Source: Bacteroidota bacterium (GTDB lineage: Bacteria > Bacteroidota > Bacteroidia > Bacteroidales > Prolixibacteraceae). Taken from it: a stretch of 6,314 nucleotides of DNA. The notes under the pieces were generated by a model, which was given only the letters and a program-made list of their open reading frames with translations, was not told where the DNA came from and did no database searches. Each line of letters opens with the position of its first letter. The first letter of the stretch is position 1. Positions 1 through 6,029 of the stretch are shown one piece after another. The position numbers and the translations under genes were made by a program. The stretch lies in assembly GCA_030706665.1 (NCBI GenBank), contig JAUZOB010000197.1:1-6314 (forward strand), in the 5' to 3' direction.

Positions 1-30
1 AAGAAGGGTACCTTTTAAAAAATTTCTCAT
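1..30 (-). CDS. Possible 5' end of a gene leaving the window on the left
   Basis: On the minus strand an ATG at 30-28 opens a frame with no stop to the window edge. It reads MRNFLKGTLL, a basic then hydrophobic start that could begin a signal peptide. No Shine-Dalgarno sequence precedes it, which is common in Bacteroidota and so neither supports nor excludes it. Other minus-strand ATGs between 31 and 250 that I followed run into stops within about 12 codons, so this is the best start in the region. Ten codons are too few to name a product. If real, it is codirectional with the GH92 operon and separated from it by a terminator, so the roughly 440 bp between them would be its promoter and leader region. 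Confidence 0.3.
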   Translation of the reverse strand, partial: MRNFLKGTLL

Positions 31-84
31 CAGTATTTTTTATTCATCTTCAATTGGTTATCGTGTTCTGTTCTGTCCTGATAC

Positions 85-94
85 AATGATCATT
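85..94. repeat. 10-bp perfect palindrome
   Basis: The sequence AATGATCATT is its own reverse complement. It lies about 55 bp upstream of the possible minus-strand start at 30, a reasonable place for a dimeric regulator to bind. Palindromes of this size also occur by chance in AT-rich DNA, so its function is unproven. Confidence 0.3.
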
Positions 95-113
95 TTATAC
101 AACTTTATTCCAT

Positions 114-141
114 ATGTTTCACAACATGTTTTTTGAAACAT
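114..141. repeat. Inverted repeat, 8-bp arms with a 12-bp spacer
   Basis: ATGTTTCA (114-121) is matched perfectly by TGAAACAT (134-141). The spacer itself contains the palindrome AACATGTT (123-130). Nested symmetry of this kind can be an operator or a small hairpin. It is not followed by a clear T-tract on either strand, so it is not a convincing terminator. It lies upstream of the possible start at 30. Confidence 0.4.
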
Positions 142-253
142 CTGATTTTCACACAATACAACCCGATAAAACCATGACTATCATCATTTTTCACCTTGTA
201 AAGCAATGAGAATAATCATGTTTAACTTATTCCAAAGAATATTAATTCGCCAG

Positions 254-261
254 CAAACCTA
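254..261 (-). promoter_or_regulatory. Candidate Bacteroidota -7 element (minus strand)
   Basis: The minus strand reads TAGGTTTG, a full match to the Bacteroidota TAnnTTTG consensus. No TTTG-type -33 box is visible about 20 bp upstream. If used, it would drive transcription towards the possible start at 30 with a leader of a little over 200 nt. It would also place the 11-bp repeat array 57-134 bp upstream of the -7 box. An eight-base pattern with two free positions can occur by chance in AT-rich DNA. Confidence 0.3.
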
Positions 262-317
262 TATCCATTAGAACAGATCCGTTGTTAATATCAGTGATGC
301 CACACCAACGCCTTATT

Positions 318-395
318 TTAACTACCGTCACACTACTCTTCGACTACCCTCCTGGTAAAGAAAGGGTAGTTCAACGGTAAACCAACGGTAGTTTA
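318..395. repeat. Six-copy 11-bp repeat array in inverted 3+3 arrangement
   Basis: Three contiguous 11-mers lie on the plus strand: AGGGTAGTTCA (363-373), ACGGTAAACCA (374-384) and ACGGTAGTTTA (385-395). Three contiguous 11-mers lie on the minus strand: AGGGTAGTCGA (350-340), AGAGTAGTGTG (339-329) and ACGGTAGTTAA (328-318). The approximate consensus is A(C/G)GGTAGTTnA. The two sets face outward from a 12-bp centre (351-362). Inner copies match inner copies (8-bp perfect inverted repeat) and outer match outer (9-bp perfect), while the middle pair has diverged. The flanking 11 bases on either side do not continue the pattern. As DNA this could be a helically phased binding-site array; as RNA it would fold into a long hairpin with a central internal loop. 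Confidence 0.85.
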
Positions 396-470
396 ACCAA
401 GGTGCTGCAGTGGTGTTGATAAATCAGAATCACGAATAAACTACATCAGGGAAACACGATAAACTCTTCA

Positions 471-524
471 AACAAAAAGCCCTGTTCATTCCCACTTCAA
501 TTTGAAATGGAAAACGAACAGGGC
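471..524 (-). terminator. Rho-independent terminator of the GH92 operon
   Basis: A perfect 9-bp stem (GCCCTGTTC at 479-487 with GAACAGGGC at 516-524) encloses further imperfect pairing, including TTCC/GGAA and a TTCA/TGAA tip. On the minus strand the stem is followed directly by TTTTTGTTTG. The hairpin starts 25 bp past the GH92 stop codon. No comparable T-tract follows on the plus strand, so it works mainly in the minus direction. Confidence 0.9.
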
Positions 525-549
525 CATTGTATAATCTTTTACCGTCTAT

Positions 550-2802
550 TTACTTTCGGTCATTATCCTTTAAGAAGAACTGTATCGTTCCGGCCTTCAC
601 CAGATCCTTGTGCGAGATAACGAATTTTCGATAGGGTTTTCCCTCAACAACCATTTTATAAATCAGGTCATTCTTCTTCCCCATCTTATCTGCAACAATC
701 ACGAGTTTATCCGTAGGATAGTAATTTTTATCGAGCGTAATGGTGATTCGGTCAAAGACAGGAGCCGTTAAAGTATAATCTGTATTTCCAGGACAGACAG
801 GATAGAATCCCATCATACTGTATACAACCCAGGCTGAGAGCGTTCCGCAGTCGTCGTTGCCGGGGATTCCGTCAGGCGCATTCTTGTAATATTTATCAAT
901 CAGGGCCCTTACTGTTTTTTGCGTTCTCCACTCTTGACCTTTCACGGCAGTGAAAAGATACGGATAGTTGATATCCGGCTCATTGGCCATATCAAACAGA
1001 TTTTCATCAAAGACTTTCTGCAAGGTTGAAACAAATGGTTTTGCTCCACCCATCAGCATCATGAGTCCGGGGATATCATGGGGAACATAGAAAGCATATT
1101 GCCAGGCCGAGCCTTCATGAAAACCCGGGCATGGTTGAAAGTTTTCTCCCTGCCGGGGATTAAAAGGGGTCAGGAACTTTCCGTCTGCCAGTCTGGGACG
1201 TATCATATTAAACTCCTTATCGAAATATCCTTTATAGCGGAGAGATTGTGCCAGATATCGTTCTGCGTCTTTTTCCTTTCCTAAGGCTTTTGCAAATTGA
1301 GACAGATTCCAGTCGGCAACGTAATATTCAAGTGCATGAGATACCGATTTGTCAAATTGTTCACGAAGTGGAATATAACCGAACTTCAGGTAATCATCAT
1401 TATCGGGACGGAGGCGGTTTTCTTTTCCGGGCAAGGTGGTCGATTTGATCATGGCATCATAAGCTGACTGCACATCGAAATCTTTCAGCCCTCTTTTATA
1501 GGTATCAACAATTACTGGAATTGCAGGGTCCCCTTCCATCACATAGGTCTCGCGGCTATTGAGTTCCCATTTCGGAAGCCAACCGCTTTCTTTGTACATA
1601 TCGACCAAAGAGCGCACCATGTTAAGCTGTGCTTCGGGATACACCAACGACATGAAAGGATGCAGGTTCCGATAAGTATCCCACAAGGAGAAAACAGTAT
1701 ACCGATCGCCATTCTCAACCTGTTTGGTCTCGTAGGTTTCCATCGCGGGATACTGCCCGTTAACGTCATTCAATACATTGGGATGAATCAGCATGTGATA
1801 AAGAGCCGTGTAAAAGACAGTCCGCTGATCAGGCGTTCCGCCTTCGACCAATACCTTTGATAATTTGTTATTCCAGGCTGCTTCTGTAGTTTTTTGAATG
1901 GCTTCAAAGTCATAGTCCTTTTGTTCCGTCTGGAGATTTAAACGGGCATTCTGAATACTGACATACGATACTCCGACTCGCACCATGACCGGTTCATTGG
2001 TCTTGGTGTCGAAGGTAAACCATGCACCGATGCTGTCGCCCGTCATTTCCTGTTTAAATCCTTTATAATATTTGAACTGTCCGCTTGTATTCGACCAGTC
2101 CTTTTCTGCTTTCATCTGTGGCATCTTTTTCCATGCTCCGAAATCAATAGCAGGTTTGCTAAAGCGAGCAACAAAATAGACAGGTCTTTCCGATCCGGTA
2201 CTGTAGCAGAAGGTTCCGGTCATCCTGTAACCTTCCACTTCCTGACTATTTATAATCCGTAACATGGCCCCCGACTCATTCGTCAGTCCCACACCCAGAT
2301 CAATCAGGATGTTTGATTTTCCCTGAGGAAAATAAAAACGGCTCAGTCCGCTTCGTTGGGTTGCGGTTGCTTCTGCTATAATTCCATATTTTTCAAGAAC
2401 AGTTTTGTAATATCCGGGATGGGCAACTTCACCGCTATGAACAGAACCATATTGTTTGGGATCGGCATTAATTGTTCCGGTCGTTGGCATCGCCAATATT
2501 ACCCCCAGTTCGGGGCATCCCACCCCGCTCAGGTTAACATGTGAGAATCCTGTAAAGAATTTATTTTCGTGTGAATAGGGCGTTGACCACCATTGAGTGT
2601 CTTTATCAAACTTGTTCAATGAAGAACCGGTAACATTAAACGGGACTACAGATACCATTCCCTGAGGGGCAATAGCTCCGGGATTTGTAGCTCCATAATT
2701 GGTTGTTCCGATGAACGGGTTAACGTAATCGACAGGTCGTTGGCTCCAACCTGTCAGGCTTATAAAAGATAGAAATAATGCAATGAATGTATGCCTTTTC
2801 AT
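550..2802 (-). CDS. GH92 family alpha-mannosidase, secreted
   Basis: This 750-residue protein has the hallmarks of glycoside hydrolase family 92, calcium-dependent exo-alpha-mannosidases that invert at the anomeric carbon and trim mannose from N-glycans or mannans. Residues 1-21 form a Sec signal peptide (basic MKRH, then a hydrophobic core) without a lipobox cysteine, so a periplasmic location is likely. The N-terminal beta-sandwich begins with VDYVNPFIGT (24-33) and includes LSGVGCPELG (91-100). The C-terminal alpha-barrel contains FSLWDTYR (371-378), HEGSAWQY (562-569, with E563 the expected general acid) and GNDDCG (648-653, with the aspartates expected to supply the base). Length is normal for the family. 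I chose the ATG at 2802: an in-frame ATG at 2850 would bury the signal peptide and overlap the upstream gene by 46 bp. No Shine-Dalgarno sequence is seen. It is the second gene of the operon, 2 bp after its neighbour. Linkage specificity cannot be read reliably, because the segment after NEPD (607-610) lacks the His-Glu pair I recall in alpha-1,2 enzymes. Confidence 0.95.
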   Translation of the reverse strand: MKRHTFIALFLSFISLTGWSQRPVDYVNPFIGTTNYGATNPGAIAPQGMVSVVPFNVTGSSLNKFDKDTQWWSTPYSHENKFFTGFSHVNLSGVGCPELGVILAMPTTGTINADPKQYGSVHSGEVAHPGYYKTVLEKYGIIAEATATQRSGLSRFYFPQGKSNILIDLGVGLTNESGAMLRIINSQEVEGYRMTGTFCYSTGSERPVYFVARFSKPAIDFGAWKKMPQMKAEKDWSNTSGQFKYYKGFKQEMTGDSIGAWFTFDTKTNEPVMVRVGVSYVSIQNARLNLQTEQKDYDFEAIQKTTEAAWNNKLSKVLVEGGTPDQRTVFYTALYHMLIHPNVLNDVNGQYPAMETYETKQVENGDRYTVFSLWDTYRNLHPFMSLVYPEAQLNMVRSLVDMYKESGWLPKWELNSRETYVMEGDPAIPVIVDTYKRGLKDFDVQSAYDAMIKSTTLPGKENRLRPDNDDYLKFGYIPLREQFDKSVSHALEYYVADWNLSQFAKALGKEKDAERYLAQSLRYKGYFDKEFNMIRPRLADGKFLTPFNPRQGENFQPCPGFHEGSAWQYAFYVPHDIPGLMMLMGGAKPFVSTLQKVFDENLFDMANEPDINYPYLFTAVKGQEWRTQKTVRALIDKYYKNAPDGIPGNDDCGTLSAWVVYSMMGFYPVCPGNTDYTLTAPVFDRITITLDKNYYPTDKLVIVADKMGKKNDLIYKMVVEGKPYRKFVISHKDLVKAGTIQFFLKDNDRK

Positions 2803-2804
2803 TT

Positions 2805-3917
2805 TTATCTGATTGATTTTGATTCGTAAAACTGTTTGATCTCCTGCCACTGATATTCTTTCAGACCTTCATATTCAAAAATGGAGATTCCATTGGCTCC
2901 GTTTGAACGGGCTTCATGAATTGCCTGACTTAAATCGCCTTCATTGGGAAGATCAGGAAGGAAGAAACCGGAGAACAGATGAGCCTTTCCCTTTAGATCG
3001 CGGACCCCGTTGCGGGTAGCTTTCCCAATCCAGGGAATATCCTCTTCGTAAAAATTTTGGTAAATCATGGGGAAGAAGGCATCCAGATTCCAATCGTTCC
3101 AGGATTGTCGGCATATGGTCCGGGCCAGTTCCGGATAAGGAAATACAGCTGCTGAGATTACTTTCTTTTGCTTGTGGACTAATTTGGCTAATCGGTTTAC
3201 AAAGCGGGTAACGCTGTCATATCGGTATTGTTTCCATTGTTCGTCGAGATCAGGATTCGGAAGGGTTAAAATATCCATTCCGGTTTTCCGCATGTATTTC
3301 TCACGACAGGTTTCGCAATAACAGAAGTCATATTCAGGCATCTCATGATCCTGAACCAAACCATAATGAGGTTGCAAAGCTTTAGGCAGGATAATGTCGG
3401 GATAACGGACATAGTCCAGATGTACTCCGGACACTCCGGGAATTCTCACACGTGATAACGCATCCTTCTCAATATGTTGAAATACTTCTTCTTTCGATGG
3501 GCACAACCACTGATAATATTCGACATAAGGATGTTTGTCATAACAGGACTCGCCATTGCGATTGACGACATACCAGTCTTTATGCTTCTTAGCTTCTTCA
3601 TCTGCCGGCCTGTTTAAGGTCCACATCCAGGAATGTAACTCAATCCCTGCATCCTGAGCAAAAGGAGCAACATGTGCCAGTAATTCGACACCGGATTCAA
3701 ACAGTACTCCTCCGAAACCTGCATTGTGAAGTTTCTCAAATATACTTTTCCATTCATCGTCAGAGCGTGACGGATTCCCCCCCATCCATGTCCAGATTTC
3801 AGGCCATGTAGATTTTCTATTTCCTTTAAAAAACAGAGGAAGAGCACTTGATGAATTTGCAATAGCTACCCCTGCTGCTGCAAATCCCAGGGTTTTAATA
3901 AAATCCCTTTTATTCAT
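2805..3917 (-). CDS. GHL10-like glycoside-hydrolase-related protein with Tat-like signal
   Basis: This 370-residue protein resembles the putative TIM-barrel hydrolases grouped as GHL10 or 'family 10 glycosylhydrolase'; their substrates are largely unknown. Residues 1-26 look like an export signal: NKRDFIKTLG resembles a twin-arginine motif with Lys for the first Arg, followed by an Ala/Gly-rich hydrophobic stretch and SSALP, a possible cleavage region. Typical barrel motifs are HLDYVRYP (166-173, with D168 a candidate active-site acid), SWNDWNLDAFFPMIY (272-286, the 'D..xPMxY' strand) and GISIFEYEGL (343-352, the last strand). A CxCxxC cluster (C199, C201, C204) lies between them. It is the first gene of a two-gene operon with the GH92 mannosidase, which suggests a role on mannose-containing glycans. 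A -7 element lies 43 bp upstream of the start. Alternatives are related GHL6-type barrels; the fold assignment is firmer than the family, and catalytic activity is not established. Confidence 0.8.
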   Translation of the reverse strand: MNKRDFIKTLGFAAAGVAIANSSSALPLFFKGNRKSTWPEIWTWMGGNPSRSDDEWKSIFEKLHNAGFGGVLFESGVELLAHVAPFAQDAGIELHSWMWTLNRPADEEAKKHKDWYVVNRNGESCYDKHPYVEYYQWLCPSKEEVFQHIEKDALSRVRIPGVSGVHLDYVRYPDIILPKALQPHYGLVQDHEMPEYDFCYCETCREKYMRKTGMDILTLPNPDLDEQWKQYRYDSVTRFVNRLAKLVHKQKKVISAAVFPYPELARTICRQSWNDWNLDAFFPMIYQNFYEEDIPWIGKATRNGVRDLKGKAHLFSGFFLPDLPNEGDLSQAIHEARSNGANGISIFEYEGLKEYQWQEIKQFYESKSIR

Positions 3918-3959
3918 ACAGTATGATCTGGTTAATTAAGGTTCACAGGTCCAAAGCTA

Positions 3960-3967
3960 CAAAAATA
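3960..3967 (-). promoter_or_regulatory. Predicted -7 element of the GHL10-GH92 operon
   Basis: The minus strand reads TATTTTTG, matching the Bacteroidota TAnnTTTG consensus. It lies 43 bp upstream of the start codon at 3917, giving a leader of roughly 35 nt. No clear TTTG or TTG -33 box is present 19-21 bp further upstream, so the call rests on the -7 box and its position. Confidence 0.55.
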
Positions 3968-4034
3968 TTAAGTTACCGCACTTATTCTTTTTGAACCACA
4001 AACTCGCATTTTCAATTCATTGTTTACGAAAAAG

Positions 4035-4069
4035 ATAGCTTATTGTTCATCGTCTGTGGCAATAGCTAT
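4035..4069. repeat. Imperfect inverted repeat upstream of ygiQ
   Basis: ATAGCTTATTG (4035-4045) and CAATAGCTAT (4060-4069) are reverse complements apart from one extra T in the first arm, with a 14-bp spacer. It lies 22 bp upstream of the predicted ygiQ -7 box, in the divergent region, so it could be an operator or an upstream promoter element. No function is shown. Confidence 0.35.
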
Positions 4070-4090
4070 AAAATCAATCCTTACAAATAG

Positions 4091-4098
4091 TATCTTTG
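4091..4098 (+). promoter_or_regulatory. Predicted -7 element of ygiQ
   Basis: TATCTTTG matches the Bacteroidota TAnnTTTG consensus exactly. It lies 25 bp before the ygiQ start codon, implying a short leader of about 20 nt that still includes the ribosome binding site. A -33 TTTG box at the usual spacing is not evident. Confidence 0.6.
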
Positions 4099-4108
4099 CA
4101 AACAAAAG

Positions 4109-4114
4109 AGGAGG
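4109..4114 (+). promoter_or_regulatory. Strong Shine-Dalgarno site of ygiQ
   Basis: AGGAGG, nine bases before the ATG at 4124. It fixes the ygiQ start. It is the only gene in the window with a clear Shine-Dalgarno sequence. Confidence 0.8.
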
Positions 4115-4123
4115 CTGAAGAAT

Positions 4124-5956
4124 ATGTCGATCGACCGCAATGCATGGTTACCTGTTACCCGTAAAGAAATAGAAGCAAGAGAATGGGATGAAGTGGATGT
4201 AATCTTCTTCTCCGGGGATGCCTATGTCGATCATCCTTCATTCGGTACTGCTGTCATCGGAAGGATTATGGAGGCTGCAGGTCTCCGGGTGGTTATTGTT
4301 CCTCAGCCAAATTGGAAAGACGATTTAAGAGATTTTAAAAAGTTCGGGCGCCCGCGTTTGTTCTTTGCCATCACTGCCGGATGTATGGATTCGATGGTGA
4401 ATCATTATACGGCAAACAGAAGAAGGCGATCGGATGATGCATATACTCCCGGAGGGAAAGCAGGATATCGTCCCGATTATACAACCATCACCTACAGTAA
4501 CATTCTAAAAGACCTCTATCCGGACGTTCCTATTGTCATCGGTGGAATTGAGGCTTCACTCCGAAGGCTGACTCATTATGACTACTGGTCAGATAAGCTG
4601 ATGCCGGGGATTCTGGTTGACAGTAAAGCGGACCTGCTCATTTATGGAATGGGAGAAAAATCGATTGTTAAGATCATTGAGTTTATGCAACGGGGGATTC
4701 CCTTTCATAAATTAACAAACATTCCTCAAACTGCATTTCTGGTACCCCGGGACAGTCAATATGCTACAAATAAAGAATGGCAGGATATTCGTTTATTCAG
4801 TCATGAAGAGTGTCTGAATGAGAAAATAAAATATGCACAGAATTTCAAACACATAGAAGAGGAGTCCAACAAACAGCATGCGTCAAAATTGACTCAGGAG
4901 GCCGGAGAGAACATGATCGTGGTGAACCCTCCCTGGCCCGTGATGACCGAAAAAGAGTTGGATAAGGTCTATGATCTTCCTTTTACCCGGTTGCCTCATC
5001 CGAAATACAGGAACAAAGGTGAAATCCCTGCCTATGAGATGATCCGCCATTCTGTGAACATTCATCGGGGATGCTTTGGAGGATGTTCCTTTTGTACCAT
5101 ATCAGCCCATCAGGGGAAATTTATTGTCAGCCGTTCCGAGAAGTCGATTTTGAATGAAGTGGAAAATGTTACACAGATGCCTGACTTTAAAGGATATTTG
5201 TCCGATTTGGGAGGCCCTTCTGCGAACATGTACCGGATGCAGGGGATGAATCAGGATCTCTGTTCAAAATGCAGCCGCCCTTCCTGTATCTTCCCTTCTG
5301 TCTGTAAAAATCTCAATACTGATCATGGCCCCTTGTTGGCGCTTTACCGAAAGGTATCCTCGAATCCGAAGATCAAAAAGGCTTTTATCGGAAGCGGGAT
5401 TCGCTATGACATGATACTGCACGATACGGGAAATCATCAGGTGAATCAAAATAACATGAATTACCTGCGCGAGGTAATCCGTAACCATGTATCCGGAAGG
5501 TTGAAAGTGGCTCCGGAACACTCTTCGGATAGGGTATTAAAGCTAATGCGCAAGCCTTCATTTTCCCTTTTCAAGAAGTTGTCAGGATTGTTCAGTCAGA
5601 TCAATCAGGAATATAATCTAAATCAACAATTGATTCCTTATTTCATCTCCAGCCACCCCGGCAGCCAGATTGAAGATATGGCCCAGCTTGCGGTTGAAAC
5701 CAAACAACTGAACTTTCATCTGGAACAGGTGCAGGACTTTACTCCCACTCCCATGACGCTCTCTACCGAGATATATTATTCCGGATACAATCCCTATACG
5801 CTTGAGAAAGTCTATACGCCCCGTACTTCGCAGGAAAAATTGGCTCAGCGGCAGTTCTTTTTCTGGTATAAACCTGAATATCGGAAACAAATAATTCAGG
5901 AATTAAAAAAGAGTGGCAAGATTGAATTTATTGATAAGTTATTTGCAAAAAAATAG
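4124..5956 (+). CDS. ygiQ: Radical SAM protein YgiQ (UPF0313 family)
   Basis: This 610-residue soluble protein belongs to the conserved YgiQ/UPF0313 group of radical SAM enzymes, whose reaction is not known. The N-terminal part (about 20-200) resembles a cobalamin-binding-like Rossmann domain and carries family signatures such as FFSGDAYVDHPSFGTAVIGR (28-47), the TANRRRRSDDAYTPGG region (96-111) and GGIEASLRR (140-148). The radical SAM domain starts at NIHRGCFGGCSFC (312-324), where C317, C321 and C324 form the CxxxCxxC site for the [4Fe-4S] cluster that cleaves S-adenosylmethionine. A second cysteine group follows (C380, C383, C388, C394) and may hold another metal site. GSGIRYD (423-429), KVAPEHSSD (461-469) and HPGS (511-514) are typical barrel segments. 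It is shorter than the E. coli protein of about 740 residues, mainly at the C-terminus. The start is supported by AGGAGG and a -7 box. It is divergent from the mannosidase operon, and no functional link is apparent. Confidence 0.95.
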   Translation: MSIDRNAWLPVTRKEIEAREWDEVDVIFFSGDAYVDHPSFGTAVIGRIMEAAGLRVVIVPQPNWKDDLRDFKKFGRPRLFFAITAGCMDSMVNHYTANRRRRSDDAYTPGGKAGYRPDYTTITYSNILKDLYPDVPIVIGGIEASLRRLTHYDYWSDKLMPGILVDSKADLLIYGMGEKSIVKIIEFMQRGIPFHKLTNIPQTAFLVPRDSQYATNKEWQDIRLFSHEECLNEKIKYAQNFKHIEEESNKQHASKLTQEAGENMIVVNPPWPVMTEKELDKVYDLPFTRLPHPKYRNKGEIPAYEMIRHSVNIHRGCFGGCSFCTISAHQGKFIVSRSEKSILNEVENVTQMPDFKGYLSDLGGPSANMYRMQGMNQDLCSKCSRPSCIFPSVCKNLNTDHGPLLALYRKVSSNPKIKKAFIGSGIRYDMILHDTGNHQVNQNNMNYLREVIRNHVSGRLKVAPEHSSDRVLKLMRKPSFSLFKKLSGLFSQINQEYNLNQQLIPYFISSHPGSQIEDMAQLAVETKQLNFHLEQVQDFTPTPMTLSTEIYYSGYNPYTLEKVYTPRTSQEKLAQRQFFFWYKPEYRKQIIQELKKSGKIEFIDKLFAKK

Positions 5957-5991
5957 TTCCTGAATCTTAAACCTAAATCATTCGTTAAGCG

Positions 5992-6020
5992 TAGAATAGA
6001 GGCTATATAATCATATTCTA
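5992..6020. repeat. Inverted repeat between ygiQ and the next gene
   Basis: TAGAATA (5992-5998) pairs with TATTCTA (6014-6020), and GA/TC can extend the stem past a bulged A. It is AT-rich and followed by only TCTTAATAG on the plus strand, so it makes a poor intrinsic terminator. It ends nine bases before the next start codon, where an operator or leader hairpin could sit. It may also be chance. Confidence 0.3.
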
Positions 6021-6029
6021 TCTTAATAG

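Larger units (their letters stand above)
31..470. other. AT-rich intergenic region without a recognisable gene
   Basis: No open frame longer than a few dozen codons, and no tRNA or rRNA, is recognisable here. The left part (31-300) is very AT-rich. The region holds a 10-bp palindrome, an 8-bp inverted repeat, a candidate minus-strand -7 element and a six-copy 11-bp repeat array, each listed separately. Its position between a minus-strand terminator and a possible minus-strand start at 30 suggests a regulatory region, which is inference. Confidence 0.6.

Noticed and set aside
318..395. The repeat array as a CRISPR array or an invertible phase-variation switch.
   Set aside because: The 11-bp units are contiguous without spacers, which rules out CRISPR. 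The 12-bp centre is too short to be a useful invertible promoter segment.
1078..1860. Plus-strand and alternate-frame open frames of 66-76 codons inside the GH92 gene.
   Set aside because: They lie wholly within a well-supported family gene, have no start signals, and their translations show no family features.
2803..2850. Longer GH92 start at an ATG 16 codons upstream of the chosen one.
   Set aside because: It would overlap the end of the GHL10-like gene by 46 bp and place a polar stretch before an otherwise perfect signal peptide starting MKRHTF.
3614..3862. 82-codon minus-strand frame inside the GHL10-like gene.
   Set aside because: It is an alternate-frame shadow of a gene with clear barrel motifs and has no independent support.
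4883..5890. Three minus-strand frames of 60-90 codons opposite ygiQ.
   Set aside because: They are antisense to a strongly conserved gene, with no start signals and no recognisable product.
6006..6011. TATAAT before the membrane-protein gene as a sigma70-type -10 box.
   Set aside because: Bacteroidota promoters use TAnnTTTG, no -35 partner is visible, and TATAAT is common in AT-rich DNA.
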